Assembly (NCBI GenBank): GCA_902806565.1 | Contig: CADCXA010000030.1 | Span: 992,001 to 1,056,000, forward strand | DNA: 64,000 bases | From: Hypoxylon rubiginosum | Taxonomy: Eukaryota; Ascomycota; Sordariomycetes; Xylariales; Hypoxylaceae | Reading direction: 5' to 3' | Made by a program: the position numbers and the translations under genes | The notes under the pieces: generated by a model | What the model was told of the DNA's origin: nothing | Database searches by the model: none | What the model saw: the letters and a program-made list of their open reading frames with translations, nothing else | Shown: positions 13,049 to 22,526 of the stretch, piece by piece | Numbering within the stretch: the stretch's first letter is position 1 | Layout: each line of letters begins with the position of its first letter

Positions 13049-14164
13049 ACTTCTTTACTCACCTTTATTTGAACGACCCCCCTTACGTTATTTAGATGCC
13101 GCGCCGATTCTCCGCGAATGGCCGGTTCACCGTACCGGGCCAGAGAGGTAGGAATTGGGAAAGCGGAGCAAAACAGAGCTCCGAAATAGGTAATGACAAA
13201 AAGGAGAACAGTAAAAAATGGTTCAGGGGTAGCTTTGCACACGAGATGTGACGAGATTTTGTTTGGCGGGCTTCGACGACGTCTTGATGAGGGCGGCGGG
13301 AACAGGATACGCAAACAGTTTCCCAGGGTTGGTTTGAGCCGTACCCTCTATGTCGGCTCTAGGTTAATCGCTGTATGATGATGCAAGATAATTCCATTTG
13401 CTTTCACGAATTGACATGTTTTAAACATGTACCTAGACACCCTGACACCTAGGCACCTAAAGCGGGAGCTGGGGAGCTGAGCTACATGAGCTATACGTGA
13501 CTGACTATACTAAGCAGGTATGTATCTACCAGTATGCAGATCAACTAGTCCTATTCAGCAACGGACGTTGTACGGTATACCGCTCTCGCTCTGTGCCTGA
13601 GTTTAGTTACATTAAAGCTAGGTCCATCGACTTACCTACATATGTAGGCATGCATACTATTACGTAGGCTGGTGTTATCGTCTAGAGCCAATGGTTACAT
13701 TCAGTCCATGTGCTTAAAGTCCGCCGACGGACAAGTGTTGATGCTTATCAATCCGAGAAACATGCTACTAGATAGACTTGAAACCGGCGCAATCCAAAAG
13801 CCGAGTCTCGCTTTGGACGAGATGCATATCAAGTCTGAGAAAGTAAATGTTGTGCTTAGAAATCCTCATGTCGTCAGCAGTTGCTACAAGCGTAAATAAG
13901 TATTCCAAAGACTATATACGCATCTTACATATATAGTAGTTAATACATGGAAATAAGCGATAATAAGCATAATAGACATGATAACTACGTCAAACCCTGT
14001 GTTGATTTATAAGTAATGTATGTCTATTCACACATATGATTTGCAGTGATCCTAGTTCGTATCTATCCAAGTAATTCGGAAAGCTTCCAGGCACAAACTG
14101 CGAGACAAAAGCTTAGTTGAGCTCTCTCTCTAAGCATTTTCGCCCTCCCAAGGTTTCATTCTTC
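13049..14164. other. Intergenic between SR gene and GST
   Basis: This holds the SR gene 3' region and the GST promoter. It contains a perfect 14-bp palindrome, CCTACATATGTAGG, at 13635-13648. A 75-codon frame at 13672-13899 starts with GTG and resembles nothing I know. No gene is supported. Confidence 0.5.
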
Positions 14165-15270
14165 ATGTCGGTCACTACTCTCCGCTGTTTGCTACCGCGG
14201 CATATAAGAACCCTCCTCCCTGCCCGTTCTTATTATTCTCAAAGCTTTCCCATTCCTCACACCAGACAATTCAACCACACCACCGCTCTACCATATAGAG
14301 CTTCATATTCCACTTCTAGACCAACATCACCACCACCACCAAAGCAAGACATCGAGATGGCGGAACCTACAGGCCTGATTGCCAAGAGCGGCATCGAGCT
14401 CCTGACCTTTGGTATGTAGTCTCCCTCTCTCTCCCCCCTTCAAAGTCTACACATGCACACGCAGATATATACGTACAATACATATAAACTAGGCCTATAA
14501 AGCACCACTAACTCGCTCCAGGAACACCCAACGGCTTCAAGGCCAGCATCCTACTAGAGGAGCTCAAGGCGGCGTACGGCAAGGAGTACACGTACCAGAC
14601 GATCAACATCCAGAAGAACACGCAGAAGGAGCCGTGGTTCACGGCCATATCCCCCAACGGCCGCATCCCGGCCATCGTAGACCACGACAACAACAACTTC
14701 CCCGTGTTTGAGGGCCTGGCCATCCTGAACTATCTCGCGCGCCGCTACGACCCGGAGCACCGCTTCAGCTTCCCCGTCGACAGCGACGAGTACAGCGAGG
14801 CCGAGCAGTGGATGGCCTGGCAGCACGGCGGCCTGGGCCCCATGCAGGGGCAGGCCAACCACTTCTTCCGCTTCGGCCAGGAGAAGCCGCCGTACGCGGT
14901 CCAGCGCTACGTCGGCGAGACGGAGCGGCTGTACGGGATCCTGGACGCGCGGCTCGCCGGCCGCGACTTCGTCGTCGGCGGCCGGTTCAGCGTCGCGGAT
15001 ATAAGTTTATTGGGCTGGGTCAACATGGCGACGCTCAGCGGCATCGACATGGCCATGTTCCCGAATGTGCAGAAGTGGCTCGACCGCTGCCTGGAGCGGC
15101 CCGCCGTCCAGAAGGGGTTCGCGGTTCCCGGGGGCCCGAGCCAGTTCAGCAACGCGGCGCTGGCGAAGGCGCTGGAGGCGGATCCGGAGAAGAGGAAGGC
15201 GGCGGAGGAGTCGCTGCGGTTCTTGAACGAGTGCAAGGAGAAGTACGGGTATAAGTACGCGTCGCCTTAG
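14165..15270 (+). CDS. Glutathione S-transferase, Ure2/YfcG-like, with optional mitochondrial leader
   Basis: Exons join(14165..14411,14522..15270) give 331 aa from the first in-frame ATG. The 110-nt intron splits a Gly codon of the thioredoxin-fold strand (ELLTFGTPNGFKASILLEEL). Residues 1-64 are Arg/Ser/Tyr-rich with almost no acidic residues, like a mitochondrial presequence. A second in-frame ATG at 14357 (MAEPTGLIAKSG) is where cytosolic family members normally begin. The GST N-domain shows SPNGRIPAIVDHD. The usual Glu-Ser of the glutathione site reads Glu-Gly here (VFEGLAILNYL). The C-domain has the GRDFVVGGRFSVADIS N-capping region. Expected activity is glutathione conjugation or disulfide reduction in detoxification. 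Exon 2 has very GC-rich third positions, unlike the genes to its left. It is convergent with the FAD oxidoreductase gene. Confidence 0.85.
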
Positions 15271-15845
15271 GATGAGTTGTGGGTTGGTTAGTGGGTTAGT
15301 TAGAAGGCAAGGGATGGAAGGAAATATAAATTAGGGTAAGCTTATGATGTAGGCTTAAAAAGAATGAAAGAACATATTAAAAGACATTATTGTCAACTTA
15401 GTTTGGTTCATGTTTGAGTAGGAATAGCTCATAACTTGCCTTGAATGTGTGGTCGACAGTGTCGAGAGTTCTCCCAAGTGTAAGTCAAAGACTTAGAAGT
15501 GTCGTCTCACACTCGAGATCTGACTCAGTGTTATTGCGATGTACTTACAATATATGTTTTACAACTGACGTGAGGAATAGGAGTGAGGAACAGTAGCGAT
15601 ATTCTACCAAAGGTTGCTCTCTGCAAAAAAACATGCCCCTTTACTGAACCATATAAGTTGCTTTCTTAGGTATTTTGTATTAGTTTTAAGCCCTTAGTCT
15701 CTAATTCTATCGTAACCCATTAATCTGTCTAACACTACAAAGCCAGGTAAGGGGTAGGGGGTAGGAGGCAGGAATAGTACAACGCCTGCTGCACATTCAC
15801 TCACTCACTCACTCACTCACTCACTCACTCACTCGCAACATCATT
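15271..15845. other. Convergent 3' region, GST and FAD oxidoreductase
   Basis: About 575 bp between two genes that point toward each other, so mostly 3' untranslated sequence and terminators. It is AT-rich, unlike the GC-rich genes on either side. It ends in a TCAC microsatellite, listed separately, 12 bp from the oxidoreductase stop codon. No gene is seen. Confidence 0.5.
15797..15834. repeat. (TCAC)9 microsatellite
   Basis: Nine perfect TCAC units plus two bases, lying just beyond the stop codon of the FAD oxidoreductase gene and probably in its 3' untranslated region. Confidence 0.95.
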
Positions 15846-17498
15846 CTACGCCGCCTTCTCCTTCCTCTCCTCTCCCACCCCGACCCCTACAACACCACCA
15901 CATCTCTGTCCCCACTTCCACGCCGCCGCGCGGTGCAGCAGGAAGTCGCCGCTCTTGATAGCCTTCCAGATGCCCCAGAGCCCGCCGACGGGCCACAGCG
16001 ACTTGATCCGGAGCTTCCAGCCGATGTCGTCCGTCTTGACGCGCACCTTGTCGTACACGGAAGGCAGCGACGTCGCCTTGTACTTGGCGCGCAGGGCCTC
16101 GTACGCGGCGCGCCCCCCGTACGCGTCCCAGAACTCGGGCTCGCTGTAGTACGTGTGGGCGTACAGCCACTTGGTGCCGCCGAGCTCGGCGACGCGGCGC
16201 TCGAGCGCGCGGTTGACCTCGACGAACTCGCCGCGGTTTTGGGGTCCCCAGCCCCAGACGCCGACGTTGAGCATCTGTCCGGCCTCGCCTTCGCCCTTTT
16301 CCTCGCCAGGAATTTGCTGGCTCGAGCTTTTCCCCGCGCGGAGATGCGGGTGGAAGGTAGGCCCCTTGGGCGTCTTCAGCGGGCACAGCCACAGGGGCCA
16401 TATCTTCAGGTTGTCGGCGACGTAGTCGACGAAGGGCTCGGCGGCGGCGTACGGCAGGCCGACGTCCTGGACGACGAAGCGCGCGCTCTCGCCGCTGCCG
16501 TGCAGGGCGCGGTACAGGGTGCGCGTGTGCAGGAAGTCGTCGAGGTACCAGCGGAAGAAGCGGTTGAAGGGCACCGGCCGGAAGTAGTCGAAGGCGGCCT
16601 GGCCGACCCAGAACCCGCCTCGGTCGTACCGGAATAAGTATTCGGCCAGAGGGATGTACTCGGTCACCGTGCCGTCCGATGCCGTCTGCGTAGTGGTGGA
16701 GGACTCGGAAGCGGAAGACACGCACGAAGGAAGCCCCTCAGTAAGCTCCCGGGCGTGCATATAAAACCACGGATCCCAGGGGTGGCTAAACGTCCTCACG
16801 CTCTTCGGGTCCTCGGGTCCGTCGTCCGTCAGCTTGCCGGTGATGACGACGCCGTGGTCCTTGGAGAACAGGATGCCGTCCACGTAATCGTTTCCCTTCC
16901 CGTCCGCGCACTCCTCCCGCACGACCCGCACCGCCTCGGCCACGCTGCTGGTGCGCCGGTACGTCGTGCGCACGAACTCGCGGGCCTCGACGAGCCGCAG
17001 CTCCAGCAGCGTAGTCACGCCCAGGGTGCCCAGGGCGCCCGCCGCGCCGCGGAACAGGTCCGCGTGGTGCTCCTCACCACCGTCCGGCCGCGCGAACACG
17101 ACCTCGCCGTCCGGCAGCACCATCTCCACGCCCGCGACGCCCTCGTCGAAGTAGCCGTGGCGGAAGCTGCTGCTCTCGCCGGCGGTGCCCGCGAACCCGC
17201 CGCCGGCCGTGATGCCCGGGAACTCCATGACGACGGGGGGCACGAGGCCGCGCCGCATCGTCTCCTCGACGAGCCGGTCCATGGGCACGTTGGGCTCGAC
17301 GAGCGCGGTGCGGGCCGCGGCGTCTATAGATAGCACGTGGCGCAGGCGGCTGATGTCGACGACGCGGGCGCCCGCCTTCTGGTGCGGCGGGCGCGTCGAG
17401 TTGGTGCTGCCGTGCCCGATGCGGTACGGCTCCCCGCGCTCGAACAGCGACCGCACCGTCGCCGACACCAGGCCCACGGCTTTCCGGTGGCGCTCCAT
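15846..17498 (-). CDS. FAD-binding oxidoreductase, DWF1/DHCR24 (delta-24-sterol reductase) family
   Basis: A single exon encodes 550 aa starting MERHRKAVGL. The N-terminal half is an FAD-linked (PCMH-type) domain: IGHGSTNSTRP, VVDISRL, VEPNVPMDRLV, and the family motif VVMEFPGITAGGGFAGTAGESSSF at about 89-112, then GVEMVLPDGEVV. The C-terminal half contains the aromatic-rich region of DIMINUTO-like proteins. Plant DWF1 and animal DHCR24 reduce side-chain double bonds of sterols. Ascomycetes make ergosterol without this enzyme, so the substrate here is unknown and may not be a sterol. No N-terminal membrane anchor is obvious, unlike the animal enzyme. Third positions are extremely GC-rich, giving long shadow frames on all strands. 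The gene is convergent with the GST gene and in tandem with the hydrolase gene. Confidence 0.85.
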   Translation of the reverse strand: MERHRKAVGLVSATVRSLFERGEPYRIGHGSTNSTRPPHQKAGARVVDISRLRHVLSIDAAARTALVEPNVPMDRLVEETMRRGLVPPVVMEFPGITAGGGFAGTAGESSSFRHGYFDEGVAGVEMVLPDGEVVFARPDGGEEHHADLFRGAAGALGTLGVTTLLELRLVEAREFVRTTYRRTSSVAEAVRVVREECADGKGNDYVDGILFSKDHGVVITGKLTDDGPEDPKSVRTFSHPWDPWFYMHARELTEGLPSCVSSASESSTTTQTASDGTVTEYIPLAEYLFRYDRGGFWVGQAAFDYFRPVPFNRFFRWYLDDFLHTRTLYRALHGSGESARFVVQDVGLPYAAAEPFVDYVADNLKIWPLWLCPLKTPKGPTFHPHLRAGKSSSQQIPGEEKGEGEAGQMLNVGVWGWGPQNRGEFVEVNRALERRVAELGGTKWLYAHTYYSEPEFWDAYGGRAAYEALRAKYKATSLPSVYDKVRVKTDDIGWKLRIKSLWPVGGLWGIWKAIKSGDFLLHRAAAWKWGQRCGGVVGVGVGEERKEKAA

Positions 17499-18260
17499 CG
17501 TGTCTCAGACTTCGGGTGTATTAGGTGGGTATGTACTACAGTCGAACCCACAGAAATATGCGAGGACCCGCGCGGTAAAGTGAATCAGAGCTTTCCCGCC
17601 TTTTGGATTGTCTCAGAAAGCTGCTGTAGTGAGGGCCAATGGCAAGCTAAGGACCTAAAGCGTGACGTTGTTGAAATGCCTCTCTGCTTCTTCCCCTTCG
17701 TGTCTCATGCCAGCAAACGAGTGGATGAGCTAAGAAATGATGGACCTCCAAATTGCTAACGAGGCTGAAAATTTAAGGGACTCGGACGCTATTGGGACGC
17801 TGGGTTTAGTGACAGAGCCGCTAAGCTGCCCCTGTCATCCATAAGCCGATACATAGTACCTATTAGGAGGTAGGCACCACCTGGGTCCTTTCACAATCTA
17901 TCTTCCGCAAGGTAATGTCTCCCTTGGTTTTTTGTAATGATTATTTCTTAAAATAGAAATATACCTAGGTAATTGCTATCTAAGTAACTAAAACAGAAAA
18001 CACCTATATACTTGAATCCAAAATTCAAGATGACCCCGTCTCGCTCGTGTAAATACAGGTGTAACAAGTATAGATAGGTATATGTAGAAAAAGAAAAAGA
18101 AGAAAAAGGACATGCTTGCTCGTGTTCTACTTGATAGCTCTATACATTATAAAAAACCGTCCTGTTACCGTTGACGCCCATTTATGTTTATGCCCTCTTC
18201 CACAGTATCTATCTATCTAATCTTTGTATGAAACCCCAGAATCGACCCCTAAGGGAGAGC
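17499..18260. other. Intergenic, FAD oxidoreductase promoter / hydrolase 3' region
   Basis: Both neighbours read leftward, so this holds the oxidoreductase promoter (right of 17498) and the 3' end of the hydrolase transcript. It is AT-rich between 17930 and 18240 and carries one TACCTAGGTA palindrome at 17962-17971. No gene is seen. Confidence 0.5.
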
Positions 18261-19736
18261 TCATATCTTGGCCGGCACGTCGGGAAACGGTGACTGCTGC
18301 TCCGACACCATCTGCCGCGCCATGTCCCTTACGTCGGCGTCCGTGAAAGAAGTCAGCTGGTCGACGTCGATATCGACCTCCTCGAGCGTCTTGGCCTTGA
18401 CCATCTTGTACGAGGGCACAATCTTCCCGGGGTCCTCGCAGGCGGCCTTAATAAAATTCGTCAGGCCGTCGACGCAGCGGCGCGCCTCGGCGCTCTGCGG
18501 GAGCATGGCGGCGAAGACGTGCGGCATCGCCTGGAACTCCTCGAACACGACCGCGACGCCGTCCCGCGCGAGCCTCGACGCCAGGTACCGGTCCTCGTCC
18601 TGCAGGGTCTCCCACCCGCAGCACAGGTAGACGGGCGGCGCGCCCGCCCACGACCGGGCCAGGTGCAGGCTGCCGAGCGGGTGCAGCATGTACGCGTCGG
18701 CGACGTAGACGTGCCGGCGCGGCGGGTCCGCGGGCCACAGGCCGTCGGCCGGCGGCTGGTGCCCGCGGTCCCGCGAGAGGAGCCGCGGCGGCGGCAGGTA
18801 GTCCCACCGGCCGTTGTCCGTCAGCGACGGCATCGTCTGCACGAGGTCCACCCACGGCGACATGGGCGTGACGGCCGCGGGTAAGGGCACCTCCCGCTCG
18901 GTCCCGAACCAGGCCACCTTGCGGCCCTGCCGCCGCAGCTCGAGCAGGAGCTGCAGGAGCGCCATGCAGAGGTTGCCCCCGGCGCTGTCGCCCGCGATCA
19001 CGAGGTCCGCGGGCGCGACGGCCTCGTGCGCGGAGCCTGGCGGCGGGTACAGGAGCGTGAAGTAGGACACCAGGGCGTCGAGCAGCGCCGCGGGGAACGG
19101 GTGCTGCGGCGCGAGCCGGTAGCGCACCGAGTACGCGCGGCCGCCCGTCAGCTTGGCCAGCTTGGCGACGAACGGCCGGTGGGTGGCGGGGTCGCAGAGG
19201 TAGTACGCGCCACCGTGCAAGTACAAGATGGTCGTCGAGCTCGTGCACTCCTTCATCAGCTCGCGGTACTTCTCCTCCTCCGGGATCGCCGGCGGCTTCG
19301 AGTCCCTGGTCGCGCCGGCCCTGTACCCCGTCCACTCCGCCTCGACGGGCACGATGTCGGGCACCGCGAGCGGCGGCGCGCCTTTCTGCTCGGGGCCGCT
19401 CATGGCGTCGATGGCCGCGAAGAGCGCATCCCGGATTCCCTCCTCCGGAGGCACCTGGGACGCCATCGTGCTCACCCACATCTTCCCCTTGACGCCGGGG
19501 TCCCGGAGCGTCATGTCCTGGACCTCGGAGACGGACCTCGGCTTCGCAGGGCTGAGCAACGACCTCAGGAACGAGATCGTCACATCGCTCCTCAGGTCTA
19601 GGTACTGCGCGCTTTCCGATCTTCCGAGTAGATGTAGTAGAATCACCTTGAGGATTAACGGGACCTTTGGCACTACGGCCCAGAAGATTTCCAGCGGCCC
19701 CGCGCCGGATTGGCGCTTCTTGTCGTTAGTAGACAT
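18261..19736 (-). CDS. Alpha/beta-hydrolase, HSL-type (steryl/acyl acetyl-hydrolase-like)
   Basis: A single exon encodes 491 aa from the first ATG (MSTNDKKRQSG). The frame stays open 17 codons upstream but without an ATG. The oxyanion-hole motif HGGAYYL is at 174-180. The nucleophile elbow GDSAGGNL has Ser251. A late MPHVF supplies the likely catalytic His406. The acid is probably in the stretch GWETLQDEDRY (374-384), where the usual Asp position may be Glu. Residues 15-38 are hydrophobic with few charges (LEIFWAVVPKVPLILKVILL) and could anchor the enzyme to a membrane. The family cleaves carboxyl esters of lipids, sterols or metabolites, and the substrate cannot be told from sequence. It shares high third-position GC with the two genes to its left. 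A TATATATA stretch lies at about 19853-19862, some 120 bp upstream. Confidence 0.83.
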   Translation of the reverse strand: MSTNDKKRQSGAGPLEIFWAVVPKVPLILKVILLHLLGRSESAQYLDLRSDVTISFLRSLLSPAKPRSVSEVQDMTLRDPGVKGKMWVSTMASQVPPEEGIRDALFAAIDAMSGPEQKGAPPLAVPDIVPVEAEWTGYRAGATRDSKPPAIPEEEKYRELMKECTSSTTILYLHGGAYYLCDPATHRPFVAKLAKLTGGRAYSVRYRLAPQHPFPAALLDALVSYFTLLYPPPGSAHEAVAPADLVIAGDSAGGNLCMALLQLLLELRRQGRKVAWFGTEREVPLPAAVTPMSPWVDLVQTMPSLTDNGRWDYLPPPRLLSRDRGHQPPADGLWPADPPRRHVYVADAYMLHPLGSLHLARSWAGAPPVYLCCGWETLQDEDRYLASRLARDGVAVVFEEFQAMPHVFAAMLPQSAEARRCVDGLTNFIKAACEDPGKIVPSYKMVKAKTLEEVDIDVDQLTSFTDADVRDMARQMVSEQQSPFPDVPAKI

Positions 19737-21229
19737 GAGAACTGAGTATGTGCCAGGATAATAAGCAAAAAGTGGTAATATCGACAAAAGTAATACCGCT
19801 AATAATAAACAGAAACTCGGAACTATGCGAAAAGGGTATACCGCTTGGGATACATATATATATGAAGGGTGGGAATACTAGAAGATAAGTATATGATAAC
19901 ACGGAGTACTCGGGAGGTGTTTTACCTCAATATCGCCTACGCACCCTTCGGATGTACACCTTTCCTATATATATCGTAGGTATCATGGATAACTCGACGG
20001 GGACAGTAGTGGTGGCTAATTAAGCCGGCGTATCCTTGTCCAGGTATGTACTATAAAAGAATAAAAAAATAGTCAACGTCTTTTCCACTATTTTCACGGC
20101 CCACGCGGGCACGATGGCCAGATAGCGAATGCTCCGAGGAGGAACACTGCGGTATTAGGGAGGGCCTTCAAGGCATCATCATTTTTCAAGTGCTGTTTCG
20201 GCGACTTTTTATCGGTGGGTCAAGCTAACTAATACTAGCCAATAAGATTAAGGATTTAAATAGAAAATTAGCCACCTATAAGCCTTATCTTAAAAAGTCC
20301 GAGGTTGATTCAGGATCTTACGAAGTAGATCACAGCTACCTACTTTTCTAGGCTAGAACAAGATGGATTGTCGTTACTTTAATGTTGTATCTCGGTTGTT
20401 TTGAACAGGTTATGTATTGATATCGACTTTTAAATTCGACTATTTATATGTGTATGAGCCTGAATTTTACAAGCTTTCTTACTACGAGAACCGTGGACTT
20501 CAGTACTATTCCCACGGGCATCTCGTACTCTAAATTACGTTAGGTAGTTCCCTATAGAGGAATCAGTACAGGTGTGACAGTTGCAGATGACCGTGGATTC
20601 TATCTTCACCCGGTTATACATCTATGTCGACGCACTGATGCAGGTCACGCAGAACGAAATAAATATAATCTATAGTTACCATATATTATATAAAATAATA
20701 GAATCATAGCTACCTTCGAAATACATCGAGCCTCGAGTTAGTAGTTATACCTACCTAGGAACCTCTTGCAAGTAGAAGAGCGCGTCAAGACGAGGAACAC
20801 ATCAACGACAGCGTTTACAATCAACACATACATCTTATAGGATCACAAGAGCGCAAGGCGAAAAGACCAGTGGTATTAATTAGTAACCTCAACTAAGTTC
20901 CCTAAACACCCGTCCCTAACTCAGACATTTTACCCGCCCGTTTCGTCTCGTCTCATCTCATCTCAAACTAACCCGCTCGCTCGCTACCACGGCGAAAACG
21001 GGTATCCTACGCATATGTGCATGCGTGAAGTTACCGCTGTAGTAGTGTATACAGTGCAATTCAGGGAGTCGTATATAAAAAACCCCCCTTATCTCGTCCA
21101 TCCTGAGTACTCCTCTCTACTTATACCCAGGGACGAAGGGTCGGTCTCCTTACACGCTACAAAGTATACCGCCGGATGCCGAATGATGTTATACTATGTG
21201 CACGCATGTACGTACGTACGACGCCCCCT
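19737..21229. other. AT-rich intergenic region
   Basis: About 1.5 kb without a supported gene. The part from about 20200 to 20760 is markedly AT-rich, with runs such as ATATATTATATAAAATAATA near 20682-20701, and sits between GC-rich coding regions. It could be a decayed repeat or ordinary spacer. I recognise no transposase or reverse-transcriptase fragment. Confidence 0.45.
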
Positions 21230-22526
21230 TTAAGAAGAGCTGCCGCTAGCTTGTTCCTTCTCCTTGGATTCCTTCGATCCGGCGGCCTCGCCGGACCCGC
21301 TCGCCGCCGCCAGCTGCCACGACGGGATGGCCGCCTTGGTCGCCGGCATCCCGCTGAAGGGGCTGGATCGGTTGCCCATGACCGACAGGTAGTCCTGCCT
21401 GCCGCTCTGCGGCCCGGTCTCGTCCGACACCGCGCGTCTCGAGTCGCCGAGCTCCTTGGCCATGAGGTCGATCCCCGGGCTCGAGGCGGCGCTGGCGATG
21501 TCCGTGTTGGCAAGGCCGGGGGCGTGCAGTTTCAGGAAATCGTGCACGCCGTTGCCGTTGCTCGTGTTGCTGGGCAGCTGTAGCGGGCCCGGGACGGACG
21601 CCGGAGTAGGGGCTAAGCTCTGGCTGGGAGCACTGTTCATGCGTCGGTTGATCAGCTCCTTGAGACTTTGAACTTCGCCCGTGATTTCCTTAAGTCGGTT
21701 GTCCGTGAAATCCCTGTTGGCCGTCATGGACTTGGGGATGAGGTTCTTCAGGGCCTTCATCTCTTCGCGTAGCCGTTCCGTCTCGTCCTCGTGTCGTCGA
21801 CTAGCCGATTTCGTATCTCTCATAAAGGTTTCCAGTTCATCGAGCACCTTGTCTAGCTTCTCCGTCCGTTCCTTCTCGGATGCTTTCAGCTCTTCCGTAT
21901 CTTTTGCTAGCTGCTCTAGCGTTGCGAAAGCCTTCTCGAACTGTTCGTCCACCGTTGCTTTATCTTGCTCTAGCTTCTCCGGAGTGGGCGGTGATACGAG
22001 AGGGTAGAGATATCGCTACCCAAGTTAGCTCTTCTGTCAAACTGTTGCTGGATAGGTTAATAGTATAGCTCATACCTTGCTGACGAAGTACAGTCCGTAG
22101 CCAACTCCACCCATCACGGTAGCCATGATAAACCAATCCCGCCAGTCCCTCTTAGGGGGCGGCGGCGGAGGAGGCGGCTGCCATCCGTAGGGTTGCGGGG
22201 GGTATTGTTCATAGTATGGCTGCTGCTGTCGGGGAGCAGGCTGAGATGAGGATGAGGAAGCAACTGGGCCGGATGATCCAGAACGCGCGAAGGCGGTATC
22301 GATTTCTTCCTGTGTGAGGTTCTTGGATTTCAGGAAGGAAACCTTGTTCTCGAACGGCGCTACCACGCTGGGGTCTTGTAGGACTATAGTCGGGTACATG
22401 GTTAGATCCGTATATTTCGTCTCTTCTCAATTTTTGGTTCCCGAAGGTGATTAAGAGGAAGTGGCTGGTTGGTAGTTATTACTTACAAGCAATGGCCTGA
22501 GCCACAGCGTCCTCGCGGATTGGCAT
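21230..22526 (-). CDS. PEX14: Peroxin 14, peroxisomal docking protein
   Basis: Three exons, complement(join(21230..22015,22076..22383,22487..22526)), give 377 aa. The first coding exon is 40 nt (MPIREDAVAQAIA). The 103-nt intron ends at CTATAG and splicing yields AFLQDPSVVAPFENKVSFLKSKNLTQEEID at about 13-42, the conserved Pex14 helix bundle that binds the Pex5 WxxxF motifs. A Pro/Gln/Tyr-rich linker with Pro8 follows, then a membrane segment at about 97-113 (IMATVMGGVGYGLYFVS). After the second intron (60 nt) comes KRYLYPLVSPPTPEKLEQDK and a long coiled coil (about 125-230). The C-terminal tail is Ser/Ala/Gly-rich. Pex14 docks the import receptors Pex5 and Pex7 at the peroxisomal membrane together with Pex13 and Pex17/33. 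Confidence 0.93.

Noticed and set aside
15841..16725. Long frames overlapping the FAD oxidoreductase and hydrolase genes in other frames, for example 15841-16725 (-), 15933-16637 (+) and 18448-19479 (-).
   Set aside because: They are Arg/Ala/Pro-rich translations caused by GC-rich third positions. They have no family resemblance, while the chosen frames contain clear catalytic motifs.
14165..19736. Calling the GST-FAD-hydrolase group a secondary-metabolite cluster.
   Set aside because: There is no polyketide synthase, peptide synthetase, terpene cyclase, P450, transporter or local regulator, so I keep it only as a hypothesis about a small accessory group.
18261..19787. Longer hydrolase start at 19787.
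   Set aside because: That codon is TTG. The first ATG in the frame is at 19736 and gives a normal family N-terminus.
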